Assembly (NCBI GenBank): GCA_021307315.1
Contig: JAJSPD010000021.1
Location: 124,001-188,000, forward strand
Source of the DNA: Bisporella sp. PMI_857
Taxonomy: Eukaryota > Ascomycota > Leotiomycetes > Helotiales > Helotiaceae
Reading direction: 5' to 3'
Length of the DNA stretch: 64,000 nt
Within the stretch, counting starts at the first letter, position 1. Every line of letters begins with the position of its first letter. Positions 9,950 through 21,567 of this stretch are shown piece by piece. The notes under the pieces are model-generated. The model worked only from the letters and a program-made list of their open reading frames with translations. It searched no databases and was not told the origin of the DNA. The position numbers and the translations under genes were made by a program.

Positions 9950-12534
9950 ATGGCAGGCAAGGAGGCGACAGTCTACGTTCTAGACTTGGGAGCTACAATG
10001 GGGGAATGGAATAACGGCAGAGTTGAGAGCGACCTCGATTATGGCATGCGATACATCTGGGATAAAATCGCCAACACGATGGCTGCGAATCGGGTTACAC
10101 TTACTGTTGGCGTAGTAGGCTTTCGTACGGATGAAACAAACAACATGCTCGCTGCTGACAACGAGGAAGAATATGCCAATATATCGGTGCTCAAGGAAAT
10201 GGGGCCGATCAGCATACCAGATCTCAAAGACTTACAAGAGAAGAGTAGGCCGAGTGAAACTTCCGATGGAGATGCGGTATCTGCAATTGCTGTTGCAGCC
10301 CAGATGTTACGGAAACACACGGAATTGAAAAGCGGAAAGCCTGGGAAATATAAACGAAAGATTGTGCTTCTCACTGATGGTCAAGGCTTGATCTCAGATG
10401 AGGATTTGGCCCTGGTCGCAGAAGGACTGAATGAATCCGGATATGACATAGAATTAGTTGTGATGTATATATACCCCTAAGATATGGTGACATTGGCTAA
10501 ATTGATTCAGTGGTATTGATTTTGATGACGCGGACTATGGGTTCAAGGAAGAGGATAAATCTCTGACGAAAGTTTGTGATATCGAAATCTGTCGTAACTA
10601 ACGACTGACATATCTATCAGCAATCTAACGAGAAGATTCTGCGGGACCTAGTAGGGCTATGCAAAGACGGGTTCGTTGCAACCGGCGCCGAAGCCATTGA
10701 CAGTCTTGATACCCCGAATGTGAAGGTTACCAAACCTTACAAAACTTTCACAGGTCAATTGAAGCTTGGTGATTCGGAGAAATACCCCGAAACTACTATA
10801 TGTATTGATGTGGTACGGTATTTCAAGACAAAAGCCGCCCCGGCCCCTTCCGCGAGTAGCTTTGTCCCTAAAGCAAATCAAATTGTGAGCCAAGATGGTA
10901 CAGAAATATCAGATGTACCTAGTGGATCAGATCTAGATGTGGTCAGAACGATGAGAGCATATACCATCAATGACCCTGAAGCTGTCGACGGGAGGAGACA
11001 CATTGAACGTGAAGATCCTCTTCTAGCTAAAGGATATGAATATGGAAGATCGATCGTTGCTATTAGCTCATCGGAAGAGGATGTAACAGTATACGAAACA
11101 AAAGAAGGTTTCGAGATTATTGGATTCATTCCATGGCACTCGGTAAGTGAGTGGTCTTAATATAATCGAAGGCATACTAAACGTCTTTAGTTCGACAGGT
11201 TTCTCAGTATGGGTGAAAGCTGTATCACGATCGCGCAACAGACTAATGAGAAAGCTGTTATCGCTCTTTCATCCTTGATACATGCCCTCTTTGAGCTGGA
11301 AACATATGCCATTGCCCGACTTGTCACAAAGGAGAATAAACCACCGCAGCTATTACTACTTTCCCCCTCGATTACAGACGAAATGGAGTCTTTGATTGAT
11401 GTTCCGCTTCCGTTTGCTGAAGACTTCCGGCTATATAGATTTGCGCCTTTAGATCGCGTCATAACCACATCCGGTGTTGTTCTCAAAGTTCACAGAGATA
11501 TCCCAAAACCTGATCTTATAGATGCCATGAGCGCGTACGTGGATAGTATGGATCTGTCTTCCTTTGGGAAAGATGACGAAGGGTAAGCATTTCATTAGTG
11601 AGTCTTGAGATATTACTGACCTGCAAAAGTGAGCCTACTGAGTACATGCCGATCGAGGAGACATATTCGCCAATTCTTCACAGAATCAACCAGGCAATAC
11701 GTAGGCGAGCAGTTCAGCCAGATGAACCAGTAGCTCCTCCTGCCGAGATCCTTATCAAGTATTCCAAGCCACCTGAAGATTTGGTCAAGGAGTCTACACC
11801 AAAACTGAAAGCCCTTATTGAAGCCGCAAATGTCAAGAAAGGTACACTGGTTTCCAAACCGTTGTATAACCCTACTAATTATGAACAGTGGAGGCAAAAG
11901 TCAAGGGCAAACGCACCCGCCGCGACCAGCCCGCTCCTCTTTCCGGTCTCAATGTCGAAGCCCTTCTTGCTGCGCCTTCCAAACGGCAGAAAATCTCAGA
12001 CATGAACGCTGTTCCCGATTTCAAGACGATGATCCGTCATATTCCAGGTACGAAATATCTGATATTTGTCTTGAGAATATTCCAGGAACTGCTAGCTTCA
12101 GAGGCATATGCTTGCTTTCAGTGCATGCACTAACATCTCCCCCCTTTAGCGGACATCGATATTAAATCCCAGGCTACCGAAGCCTGCCTTCAACTCGGCA
12201 CTCTCATTCACGCCCATATTCAAAATAGTACCGGGAACAGCCAATATGAGCCCGCCTACGAGAAGATTGGCACTATGCGTGCTGAAATGATAGATATTGA
12301 CGAACCTGAGGTCTACAACGATTTTGTACTCAATTTGAAAGAGAGGATATTGAAAGGAGAGTTCGGGAATAGGAGGGATTTTTTTCTTCCATTCGGAAAG
12401 AAGAATTTAGGATTGATTAGCAACTTGGAGGCTCCTGAGACGAGTAAGGTGGAAGTGGATGAGGCGAAACAGGTTTGTAAAATCTTATATGTGAGATTAG
12501 AAATGGGTTTTTTGCAAACTGACAGATCCAATAG
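9950..12534 (+). CDS. ku80: ATP-dependent DNA helicase II subunit 2 (Ku80)
   Basis: Eight exons by my reading: 9950-10464, 10511-10571, 10621-11142, 11191-11582, 11630-11841, 11889-12047, 12150-12472 and 12526-12534. They sum to 730 aa, close to fungal Ku80. The N-terminus is the Ku von Willebrand A-like domain ([15 protein letters not shown]...), followed by the DNA-ring core region (SKPLYNP-like stretches fall in introns, not in the protein) and the helical C-terminal Ku80 domain (...[16 protein letters not shown]...). Ku80 pairs with Ku70 to bind double-strand ends, start non-homologous end joining and guard telomeres. The last exon codes only two residues and the stop, so the very C-terminus is less sure. 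The start is the first ATG of the vWA domain (ACAATGGCAGG). Confidence 0.93.
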
Positions 12535-12970
12535 TTCTTCCGTATGAGCCTAGACCTACCTGATCGCAGTAAGTGAGCGCTGGTCAGCGAAGCAGAGGGG
12601 GTGTGATGCAGTCGTAATGTCTTTGCTATTGTGTAAAATAGACGTTCACTTCGGCTTTCATTATTGCACAATCCTATTTCAGAGACGAAGTAATGATCAC
12701 GAACTAACGAATTTCGAACTGGATATCTGCGCTGATAGGTGGTGTCTCGAATGCATATTTGCCCGAACCAGGCGGCGGCTGAGTTGACCGTAGGTCATGT
12801 ACTCACAACTTCCAAGCCTCCTCTTCTATTCTCAAGATTTGTATCTTCGCTCGTGAACGTCTGTATGGGGCAAGAGTCACGAAGACAAGTCGAGATATCT
12901 CGAAATAGTCAGTGGAAATGTCAACCGACAGTGTCCAGCTAAGAGCAATTCCAATGCTCAGCCGCCATAG
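12535..12970. other. Intergenic region
   Basis: No supportable gene between Ku80 and the decayed frame that starts near 12971. Confidence 0.5.
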
Positions 12971-13796
12971 CCTCCAGTCCTATCCAACAATACAGCCAGC
13001 TATGCCCAAACCTCGACGACCAGCCATAAATGCCTTCTTACACTCGTCAAACATCTATATGACTTCGGGTTATGGATATTGGCCCTTCTCACAGTAATAT
13101 ACGCTATCATACAACTCTCTATCGCCAAGGCAGCAAAGAGCGCCACTGACTGGGCCAATATCACTACATATAAAATAAGTCTCTATACCATATAGAAAGA
13201 CTGTCAGGATGTAAATCAGGTGTATGCTCCAGGATAACCTCCGAGCACAAAAGGAAAGCAACTGGTGGTCTAAAACAACAGGGTTATACCACATCAAAGA
13301 CATGTACCCAGCTCCTCCAGCGAATACTCGATTACTTCGTTCCTGCACCTTCACCAGGCTTTGGCTCACTAGTTGTTGAGTCAGCCACCACAGTCACGGC
13401 AACCGCATCAATTGCCATTACTGCAACAGTGAGCTATGATGGAATTAAGACGATGGCTCTAGCCCGTGCTACAAGCACGGTTCTGGAATTGGGTTCTACG
13501 AGCGCCGCAGACAGGTCTCTCACGATCCCTACTATCTTCGGACAATTTTTTTCACTGACAAAGATACTGTCATGGATGGTCCACACACCTCTGGCGGTTT
13601 TCAAGAACTGTGACGTACGTTTTAATACCAGGCATGATACCAGGGATGAGAGACTACTGCAAACTGGTCTCGTATGCTCTGATGCTCGTATTGGTAAGCG
13701 TCATCATCTTTGTGATGTTTCAAACGGGCTCGAGCCGTCCACTATTCAAATTTACCGCTCTTACACTTGGTAATTGCAACAGGCAGGCTGAATAGT
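12971..13796 (+). pseudogene. Probable decayed gene for a small membrane protein
   Basis: Three coding-like pieces lie in order but in different frames. Frame A (12971-13195) gives a Thr/Ser-rich lead, then a clear transmembrane helix (GLWILALLTVIYAIIQL) and an amphipathic tail with SATDWANIT. Frame B (about 13198-13620) gives a Thr/Ala/Val-rich segment (ATTVTATASIAITATV) followed by SLTKILSWMVHT. A third frame (about 13650-13796) gives a second hydrophobic helix (LMLVLVSVIIFVMFQ) and a stop. No set of normal-length introns joins all three neatly; the gap between B and C would need an intron under 35 nt. So I favour a frameshifted relic, although a real gene with unusual introns is possible. 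The family is not recognised. Confidence 0.4.
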
Positions 13797-13905
13797 TCTC
13801 TAGCTATTTCTTTATCGGACAGTGCGGATTTCTTCTGCTAAAGGTAATCTCAAGCTGTCCTGATCTTGGGGAGTTGAATGATGTAATATGTAGGCCATAC
13901 TATGT

Positions 13906-15743
13906 TTAATTATTCGACTTCCCTTTCTTCCGCTTCTTCCCTTTAGGTACAAGGCCTGGTCTAATTTTGTCTACCCCAAATGAATGCTTTTGAGCAGCAA
14001 GAGCTGTCTTGTTCTTCCCGGTAGCTTTCCTGTGTTTCTCAGCTTCAGCTTCTACCAGTTCATTATCTTCCTCGATTCCTCCCCACTCCTCGCCTTCCGC
14101 AACAACTCCTGATACAGCTTCGACCTCATCACCCACCATAGCAATGTCTGCATGCGAATTGTTTACAGTTGGAGCACTATCACGCACGAATCCTGCAAGA
14201 AAGAATCCCATTGTCCCATGCTCATCCCCCTTATTAGCCCTTATACACCCTTTAGCGAGCACCTCATCACCTCCACAGGCCTCTTTGTCCCCACGTACGG
14301 GCCACTCCCTCATTCCTTTGATCTGCTCTTCTCTCCTAAGGAGGCGCCAACCTTGCTGCTTCGCAATTCCAGAAGCAAGAGCTTTCTTGACCACAAGCTC
14401 ATTCTCTTCCGCATGAATTGAACAGGTAGAGTATGTGATCTTCTTTGCGGCTGGAAACTTGAACGCATGGAGTAGTAGCTCAAGTTGAAATGTAGAAAGT
14501 GCCTCGAGTCGAGCTTTAAGCTCGTCTTCTGTGCTCATAGCTGTAACTACGCCGTCATCGTCGACTATGACATCTAGCACATCCTCATTCTCGTCTCGTT
14601 TCCGCTTTTTGTCGTCCTTCTTAACTGCATGTTTGCCTCCTTTCTTTGTGTCCTTTGAATTCGACGCACCATTCTGCTTTAAAACAGGGAGATGTAATTC
14701 AGGCATCTCATCTCTTCCCACGATGCCACTCCCAGAACAACTCGGATCAAGTAACAGTGCCCCAACTTTGCTGAACACGGCAGAATTAGGATTAGCCTTC
14801 AAGAAATCTTGTCCAGGATAGAGCTTTGTAAACCCGTCTGAACCCGCAATACCAACCATTTTACCCAGCGTCTCCGCCCGTCCTTTATTCTTCTCAAACG
14901 CATGGATTGTCTGGCCTTGGCTACCAGATCGCAGAATAGCGGCGATATGCGTCGTCTTATTCCCTGGGGCTGAGCATGAATCTATCACATCGCCATCCTC
15001 CGTCCCCGGGTTCAGTAGAAAGGCAGGGAAGCAAGATGCCTTATCCTGGAGTATAAGCTCCCCGTTCTTATACGCCTCGCTTTTCGACAGATCTACGCTT
15101 GGTGATACAGCTATGAGATTCTCGACATGCTCGTCTACGTAAAGCACTTTCTCGCCTCTTGAACGGACGGCATTGACGTTCTTGACTTGCTTATAGCCAG
15201 CGAATGTGCTGTCAAGCTGCACTGAGAGCGTAGTCTTGAGCGTATTGATCCGTACCCACCTGGGATAAGGCGCCTCGGAGCCATCAGGTGCATTTTCGAG
15301 CCCGTTTTCAATATGTGCTTTCAAAGCCTCAATTGAGCCTATTTTTCGTCTGATCCTAGCTTTGGTGAACTCAGCCTGTAGCCTGTTTTTATGGCGTTCA
15401 ATAGCGGCTCTCAGGCCATGAGTTGGTGGGAGCGAAATGCCGCGTTTTGCTAACAAGAGATCGTGAACCAGCATAAGTGACAAGATTGGGCTCAACTAGC
15501 ATATGTTGGTAATGTTCAAAATCTATGGAAAAGAATTCATACCTTGCTCTCTAACCTTAAAATGTCAGAAAATTCGACCACCTCCTTCAAAACACAACTC
15601 CATTTACTTGTCTCAATCGCCAAAGCGTAGATCTGCGAAGGCTGAGACTTCAAATCCTTCTTGCTGAAGATCCGCGATTTGAGACTGCCGCCATGTGTGT
15701 TTGGGGCAATTAGAATCTCTGCCGCTTCGTAGTAAAGTGACAT
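13906..15743 (-). CDS. rcm1: 25S rRNA (cytosine-C5) methyltransferase, NSUN5/Rcm1 family
   Basis: Two exons, 15543-15743 and 13906-15495, encode 596 aa. Exon 1 gives the N-terminus MSLYYEAAEIL with basic RNA-binding helices. Exon 2 carries the Rossmann methyltransferase domain: SAM motif I (DSCSAPGNKTTH), motif IV with its cysteine (LDPSCSGSG) and the catalytic motif VI cysteine (YSTCSIHAEENE). A Lys-rich low-complexity insert lies between motifs IV and VI. The C-terminus is Glu-rich and ends in a basic nucleolar-type tail (KGKKRKKGK). Rcm1 makes m5C in the large-subunit rRNA during nucleolar ribosome assembly. The insert and the acidic-then-basic tail are longer than in yeast Rcm1. The start was chosen at the first ATG (15743) with a good frame; an earlier in-frame ATG exists at 15785. 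Confidence 0.9.
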
Positions 15744-16234
15744 ACTGACCACACAATTGGTTATCAATGCATAATCTAAATACACGAGGTACTAGTCATT
15801 TCGTAGGATATGGAGGAGAAAATTGCTGAGAAAGAACCGTTGAGCATGGTCAAAGAAATTCCAAGCTTGTGAGGTTTTTTTCTACGGTCACATGACCATT
15901 AAAAAGCATTTTGGTGCTTGACAATGGGATAGTTTTTACAGTTCTTGTTTGATATAGAGAAACGTTGCGCTCAACAAATTTTTTAATCTGGGTAAGTGAA
16001 GATTTGTTACTACGGCTACGTCTGGTCTTGCAACGAGCGCAAGATCCAGTAAAATCCATGAGTTCATCATAACAGCTGGTTAGTGATACCAGGTGAAAAG
16101 CAGTACCAAGTGAAACGCCTCGAAGGTCCCCAAATCTCAGAAGAGAATTAAAAAGCAACTATTTTGAAATCAGCCAACAAACGCGCCTTCCTTCCACCAA
16201 CTCCACCAGCCCAAATGACTAGTATACCTCCAAC
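15744..16234. other. Intergenic region between two minus-strand genes
   Basis: Promoter of the Rcm1 gene and 3' flank of pacC. A 102-codon minus-strand frame here lacks coding character and was not called. Confidence 0.55.
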
Positions 16235-18178
16235 CTAATCCTCTTGTTGACGGAGAACAGGATATAGGCTCTCAGTTTTCATCTGTGGAGATGCGCTTGA
16301 AGTGCCAGACATGGAGACATCATCATCGTCCTCGTATTGCTTACGCTCAAGGCGCTCGCTGATCAGCCTACGAAGTGCCTCAATGACGCGAATATTCTCA
16401 ATCCACTGCTCTTCAGCTCGATCACGTGTCTCACGGGCAGCCTTCTCCTCACCACTCTCAGACTGTTCACCTGGCGAGCTAACACCAGAGAGCGCAGGAT
16501 CGATATTACTACTGAGCAGGGTCGTACGAGTTTCAGGACGGGGGGTTGTCTCCTTTGACGATCGGGAGTCATCAGAATAATCCATCACGTCACTGCGAGA
16601 ATTCGCAGCCCGTTGAAGCATACCTCCAGAATAACGGCGGCGAGGATCAGTATCAAAACTCGGGCCTAGTGTAGATGCTGGTGCAGTGGTAGAGTGAGCG
16701 GAGTAGCCAACAGTGACAGCCGGCAAGCTTGGATAAGCAGCGGCAGAGGTTGAGCTGTGTCTTGATGTAGGGGACATTCCGTGAGAAGACGCAGGAGAGT
16801 GACCCGATGTGTACGAGACAGAGCTTGAAGGTGGAGTCAATGCTGGTGTTCCAGACGTTGCTGACTGGTTGGACTGGCTATGCATCATAGGCGCCACATG
16901 AGCAGATGAGTTCAAGCTGTGGACGGTCTGAGGTGGAGAATGGCTTGAGCGGAAACCAATGGCAGATGTTGTGTAGTGGGCCCCTGGTTGTTGAACACCA
17001 GCAGCCGCAGCAGCATTAGAGCTCTCATAAACAGTGGACTGCATTTGCTCCAAGAACTGATCAATATTCATGAGGTCGTTCTTGGTTCTCAAGTTTGGCA
17101 TTGGTGGGAGAGAGTACGTTGGTTGAGGGATTGGCCCACCACCGTGATGTCCTCCATGGTGATCAACCGCAACCATGCTAGGTCCAGCTGGGATGTACTC
17201 TGCCATACCGCCGCTATGAAGAGGAATACCTTGCAAAGCCATCAATCTTTGGCCGACTTGGTGGTAAGACGTTGGATCAATCTGACGGCGTTTGGCATCT
17301 CCAAAGAAGTCATTCAACGCATCATACCCACGTCGTCTGGTATCGTAGGCAGCATTGTGTCCAACATCGCCACCATGGGAGACAGGGTAGTATACTGGAG
17401 CATATTGCTGAGGTTGTTGAGGAGCATAGTAACCGTTGTGTCCGTTGTGTTGAACATGAGCGTAGTGTGGAGCAGGACCGGGATGCATTTGTGGAGGATG
17501 GTCATAATAACCACCAGGACCCGGAGCTGTGATAAAGGTGTTAGTTATGCTGGTTCTTTTTCTAGAAAACAGTGTTCTGCATACCTTTGCCAGGGCCGCC
17601 TCTGTAACCGGAGTTGGGACCTCCATGTTGCTGGTCTGGGGATCGAAGGAGCACGGAGTCATCGGCGTGTGTCTATCGAGGTATTAGCATGTCCCTGCTC
17701 AGCGATGCACTTCGGATGCGTACCTTGACGTGTTTCTTCAGATCTTGGGGACGCTTGAAAGCTTTGCCGCAAAAGTCACATTTGTGAGGCTTGAGAGGGA
17801 CGTGAACACGAATGTGCGACGTGATATGATCGCGCTTCACGGTGGTTGTTCTGCATTGATTCCATTGGCAGGTGAGATTAAGGTTGTTGGTACTCTTGCG
17901 ACCGACATGCTTCTCGCAAATGTGTTCCTATTTAGCGTAAGCTCGTGGTTTATTAGCTCGATTATTTGTGTTCATATACTTACAAATAACTGCTCTGCTG
18001 AAGTGCATCGTTCACTGCACTTGTCCCACTGACAGGAGAGATTGTCATCAGCGGCAGGAACTGGACGAGGAGCTTCGGCGACAGCTGGAGGAGCGACAGG
18101 CTGCTGCTCAGGCTGCTGAGGCGCTTGCTGCTGCTGTTGCTGAGGCGGTTGGGTCTGATTTTGCTGTTGTTCAGACAT
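16235..18178 (-). CDS. pacC: pH-response transcription factor PacC/Rim101
   Basis: Four exons, 17984-18178, 17724-17927, 17585-17672 and 16235-17526, encode 592 aa. After a Gln/Pro-rich start come three C2H2 zinc fingers spanning about residues 49-135: C49/C54 with H67/H72, then C85/C90, then the canonical third finger ([12 protein letters not shown]). Finger 1 is split by intron 1. A Gly/His/Pro/Tyr-rich region follows, then the conserved stretch [19 protein letters not shown], which in PacC proteins lies near the signalling-protease region. A Ser-rich tail ends in acidic residues. In Aspergillus, PacC is cleaved at alkaline pH by the Pal pathway and then activates alkaline-expressed genes at GCCARG sites. 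Those sites are dense in this gene's own 5' region (see the separate entry), which suggests autoregulation. Confidence 0.94.
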
Positions 18179-19217
18179 TTTCTTGGTTTGAGCTTGGCTC
18201 AAAATTTTCTTGGCAAAGGCCGAGAATGAAAGTTTCTTGGCGACACAAATATCAGTATTTATTGTGTGTCTGGACGCGTGAATAAGGGCGGCTTTATACT
18301 TCGATGATGAAGAGAAATAAGATGATCAAAAACTCGATAAACAGCCTGTGGGAAAAGTGAAGATCGAAGGGGCAAGCGCGTGAGTGGGAATCCTCGGATC
18401 TTTGTAAGGAAGGCACAGCGGAAATCTTGGCTACGAGTCGTGCCAAGGATTTTTAGCTTCATAGTCCATAAATTCGCTAGTATTAATTAAGCCTATTGCT
18501 CCACTTTTAATCGCCAAAGCTGATAAAGCCACTTCTTATGCCCCAGCCCTCTCCATCTTGATCAATCAACATCCCGTCATTCAGGTCGGTGTTTATTAAT
18601 GTCTGTCAAATTTTACAACATTTGAAAGCGCCCAGTCTCAGCCAAGGCTTGGCTTTCTCTTGGCTTTAGAAAGAGCGGGCGAGGGGCTGAGGTTAATGAA
18701 ATGATACGGCATTTTGCATACCTTGGGCGCATATCCGTGAGCGAGTTGCTTTCCTGCTAGTAACCTTCGGTTATGTGTCCTCCATACGAAGTAAGTAAAT
18801 TTACCGTCGTACTGCGAGATATGTCTAATTTGTAGCCAGGATTACACGGTGCGAGTTCTCAATGCAGAGTGTTGTGTTCCCACCCTCATCTTCTCTTTCA
18901 TCGCAAAGCTGTGGGCTCTAGCTCATCAACGAGGAACGAGCAGACTTGCTGTGCTTCCCAGCACAGTCCTCGAAGACTAAGAATACGCGACCGTGTACTC
19001 GCATCTTTCTTACAGGAATGGACTCCACGTTACTTTGCGCCAGTCTGTTATCTTGAATCCCACACAATCCTCGTTTCACCACCGCATGTCCTTAAAACCT
19101 GACGGCGATAGTTGCCCAGTCCTTGGCTGACTTGGCTTAACTTGCTCCGCCACCAAGAGTTTCCTCCATCTTTTTACCGTCGGAATCGTACTCCTCCCTT
19201 GGTCCGTTCTTCTTGGC
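18179..19217. promoter_or_regulatory. pacC 5' region with clustered PacC consensus sites (GCCAAG/CTTGGC)
   Basis: The hexamer GCCAAG or its complement occurs at 18193-18198, 18209-18214 and 18236-18241 (all within 65 bp of the start codon, probably 5' UTR), then at 18426-18431, 18442-18447, 18641-18646, 18648-18653, 18659-18664, 19122-19127, 19131-19136 and 19212-19217. Several are paired within 1-9 bp. GCCARG is the established PacC core site. Counts were made by eye. Confidence 0.65.
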
Positions 19218-21000
19218 CATTGGCATTTGGTCATCCTACCTCCTTTGTCGCCAGCCGTGACGTCTTGCCCTGCTACACAGCCAGCGCCTTATCCTCATTA
19301 CACACCAGGCTCTCTAAGTAAGAAATAGGAGGCCGACATTAAGACACACGACCAACAATTAATGTATCGCAATTGATACGTGGACGTTAAACATTTTTAA
19401 ATAAAGCAAGACATCAATTTATTTTTGTACAAAGTCTTGGTAATTGCCTCACAATTAATAAAACATTGGCAAGCATACAGTACAATAAAATGAAAAGGTA
19501 ATAACTGTCAAAAATCGGCCGTTTATTGCAAACGATATATGGATATTAAACATTTTTACTAAAACGTCATGTCAATTAGCTCGTAGAAAAAGTAAGTCTA
19601 TGTAATTGTTTCACAATTAGTTTAACATTAACAAACCTGCAATAAAGTGAAAGTAACAATCGTGTTGCCCTTAATTTCTCAGTCGTAGAAGCCAGGAGAC
19701 AAGCAATTGCCTTCTTATAGTAGTCACTCACATGTCCGTCATCCGCGATCAGCCCGTGTAAAAGCCTCGAGGCTCGAAGTGGTTAGGCCAAGACATCGCT
19801 CTTATGTGCAGGTTGCACTTCTCACATATTGAGAAGCGCTTCAGCAGACGACTTGGGAATTGCCACAGCTGGAGAATACATCTTGTTAAGCGGTTGGAGA
19901 GCCCGAGCATCAAGACCGGCATATGGTTACCTTTTTTTTTCCCCGCTGGACAGCAAAAATGAGTTTATTGAGAGGTTAATGCTAACTTAGAAACTAGTTA
20001 ATCAGGCGATTAGATCCAGTAGTAACAGTTTGAAAACTCCCAGTGATAATGTGAAAGAAGAAGGAACTCTTGCAAATCCATAAAAATACAACTTGAAAGA
20101 TAGTTACAACATGCAATCTTCAAATATTACGCTCTGGTGTCGCAACAACCCTCAATCAGATAGATTGTTAGATGATGGAGCAATGGCTTCCTCCTAACTA
20201 GTTACATCAGAAGCGATTTGTCGTTGCTTAGAGCCCGAATCCTACCGGTTCTTATTTCTAATTAGCTGTGCTTCTTTTGATTTTGGCTTCAAGGTCTTCC
20301 TTATCAATCAAATTAGGCGCAGATTCTCAAGATATAACTTTGCTGGACTTGAAGTTGGGGGGGACCGATGACTGATTGGACTAAGTAGTTACCCTGTACT
20401 CTCTAAAATCATGATTCAAAGTAGTAAATACTATCATTTATTAGCTACTTGTAGTTTGAGTAGTATTTCTCTATCATGCAGACGACTAACAACTATCTGC
20501 AAATATCGTCTACCCATGAATATAGAGCCATGAAGCTTCTCAAACATACGAGATCCATTGCTCAGGTGTACATGCCTTGACGCTTTTGGAATGAAAATAC
20601 TATCGCCCTACCTAACAGTAAACTCTTTTAAGAACTTTGTTATATTGTCCAAATAGTTTATGAGCGATATTGTCATCTCATTTTCTGCTCTATCAGAATG
20701 CTCGCTTTGGAGAATAGCAAAAGCCCCAACACTAGCTTCGAAGCAATAGCACGCAGTAGCATGCTCAAAGCCAAAAAAAAAAAAAGGCATACATGAAACT
20801 GATTTCCCTGAACAAAATGATACGTCATCGTAAGAAAAGACAATTTGGATAGAAATAACACTGCAAACGTCATGAACATTATTTCGCCGATTCCAAACTC
20901 CAACTCGACCACTTTTCGGTGGCTCAACCCATGACCAAACTCCAAAATCACTTTCCCGACCACCGCCCTGCGCTCTTAATCCCGTTTCCCTCCTTCGCCC
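19218..21000. other. AT-rich gene-free region
   Basis: No coding frame worth calling. It contains the degenerate repeat pair listed next and the 3' flank of the DUF3602 gene. Confidence 0.6.
19369..19662 (+). repeat. Two diverged direct copies of an about 135-140 bp AT-rich repeat
   Basis: Copy 1 (about 19369-19509) and copy 2 (about 19528-19662) share, in the same order, a GTTAAACATTTTTA-like block, a GTAATTG..TCACAATTA block and a CAATAAA.TGAAA block. Many differences are C/T or G/A, as expected after repeat-induced mutation, but copy number is only two and the alignment was made by eye. Confidence 0.5.
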
Positions 21001-21567
21001 CTACCTATCCTTTAACTCCCAGCTCCCACCGGCACCATTATACGTCCTCTCGGGCCTCGCTAATCCAGCCTCGACGTCCTTAGCAACCCTCTCCTCATTC
21101 TCCCTTCGTCTTTTCTCCTCCTCCTCCTTTCTCACCCTCTCCTCCTCAACCGGGTCAACATAATTCCCTGCTCCTCCTCTCCCACCTCGATATCCTTTAT
21201 CCTTGGCCGGTATATCCTTACCTGGCACCTGCGCCAACCCTTTCGATGCAAGATCCGAGGGCGCGACCCAGTTGCCCGCACCGCCGCGACCTGTGTGAAC
21301 GTACTCAGGGAGAGGGGTCTTGGTCTTGGTAAGGGGCGCGGTTGTGTCGTCGTCTTTGTAGATGGAGGTTGAGGAAGGGAGGGGCTGGGATTCAAGATCC
21401 GACTATCATAACATTACTTTCTAGTCCTCTTCATGTGCCATTGCGCATTGGGCTAAGAGGGGATAACATACGGGTGAGGGTGCTTTGTTAGCCTGCTCGA
21501 TATCTTTCTTGCTATAAAAGTTACCTGCGCCGCCGCGGCCAACCTTTCTGTAGACTTCGTCTCCCAT
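21001..21567 (-). CDS. PAR32/DUF3602 family protein
   Basis: Two exons, 21472-21567 and 21001-21402, encode 165 aa. The protein carries the family's signature GRGGAGN motif three times: at residues 10-16, in the middle before WVAPSD, and again before YVDPVEE, with a degenerate fourth (NGAGGSW) near the end. A charged Glu/Arg helix lies between the last two. Proteins of this family are mostly disordered. In yeast, Par32 helps inhibit ammonium transporters under nutrient control, and other fungal members are uncharacterised. The start MGDEVYRKVGRGG is typical of fungal members. The gene stands alone in a gene-poor stretch. Confidence 0.85.

Noticed and set aside
15850..16158. 102-codon minus-strand frame between rcm1 and pacC
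   Set aside because: Composition is unlike the neighbouring genes and it lies in the likely promoter of rcm1.
20673..20963. 96-codon hydrophobic minus-strand frame downstream of the DUF3602 gene
   Set aside because: Lies in the probable 3' UTR, Phe/Leu-rich because of T-rich DNA, with no motif.
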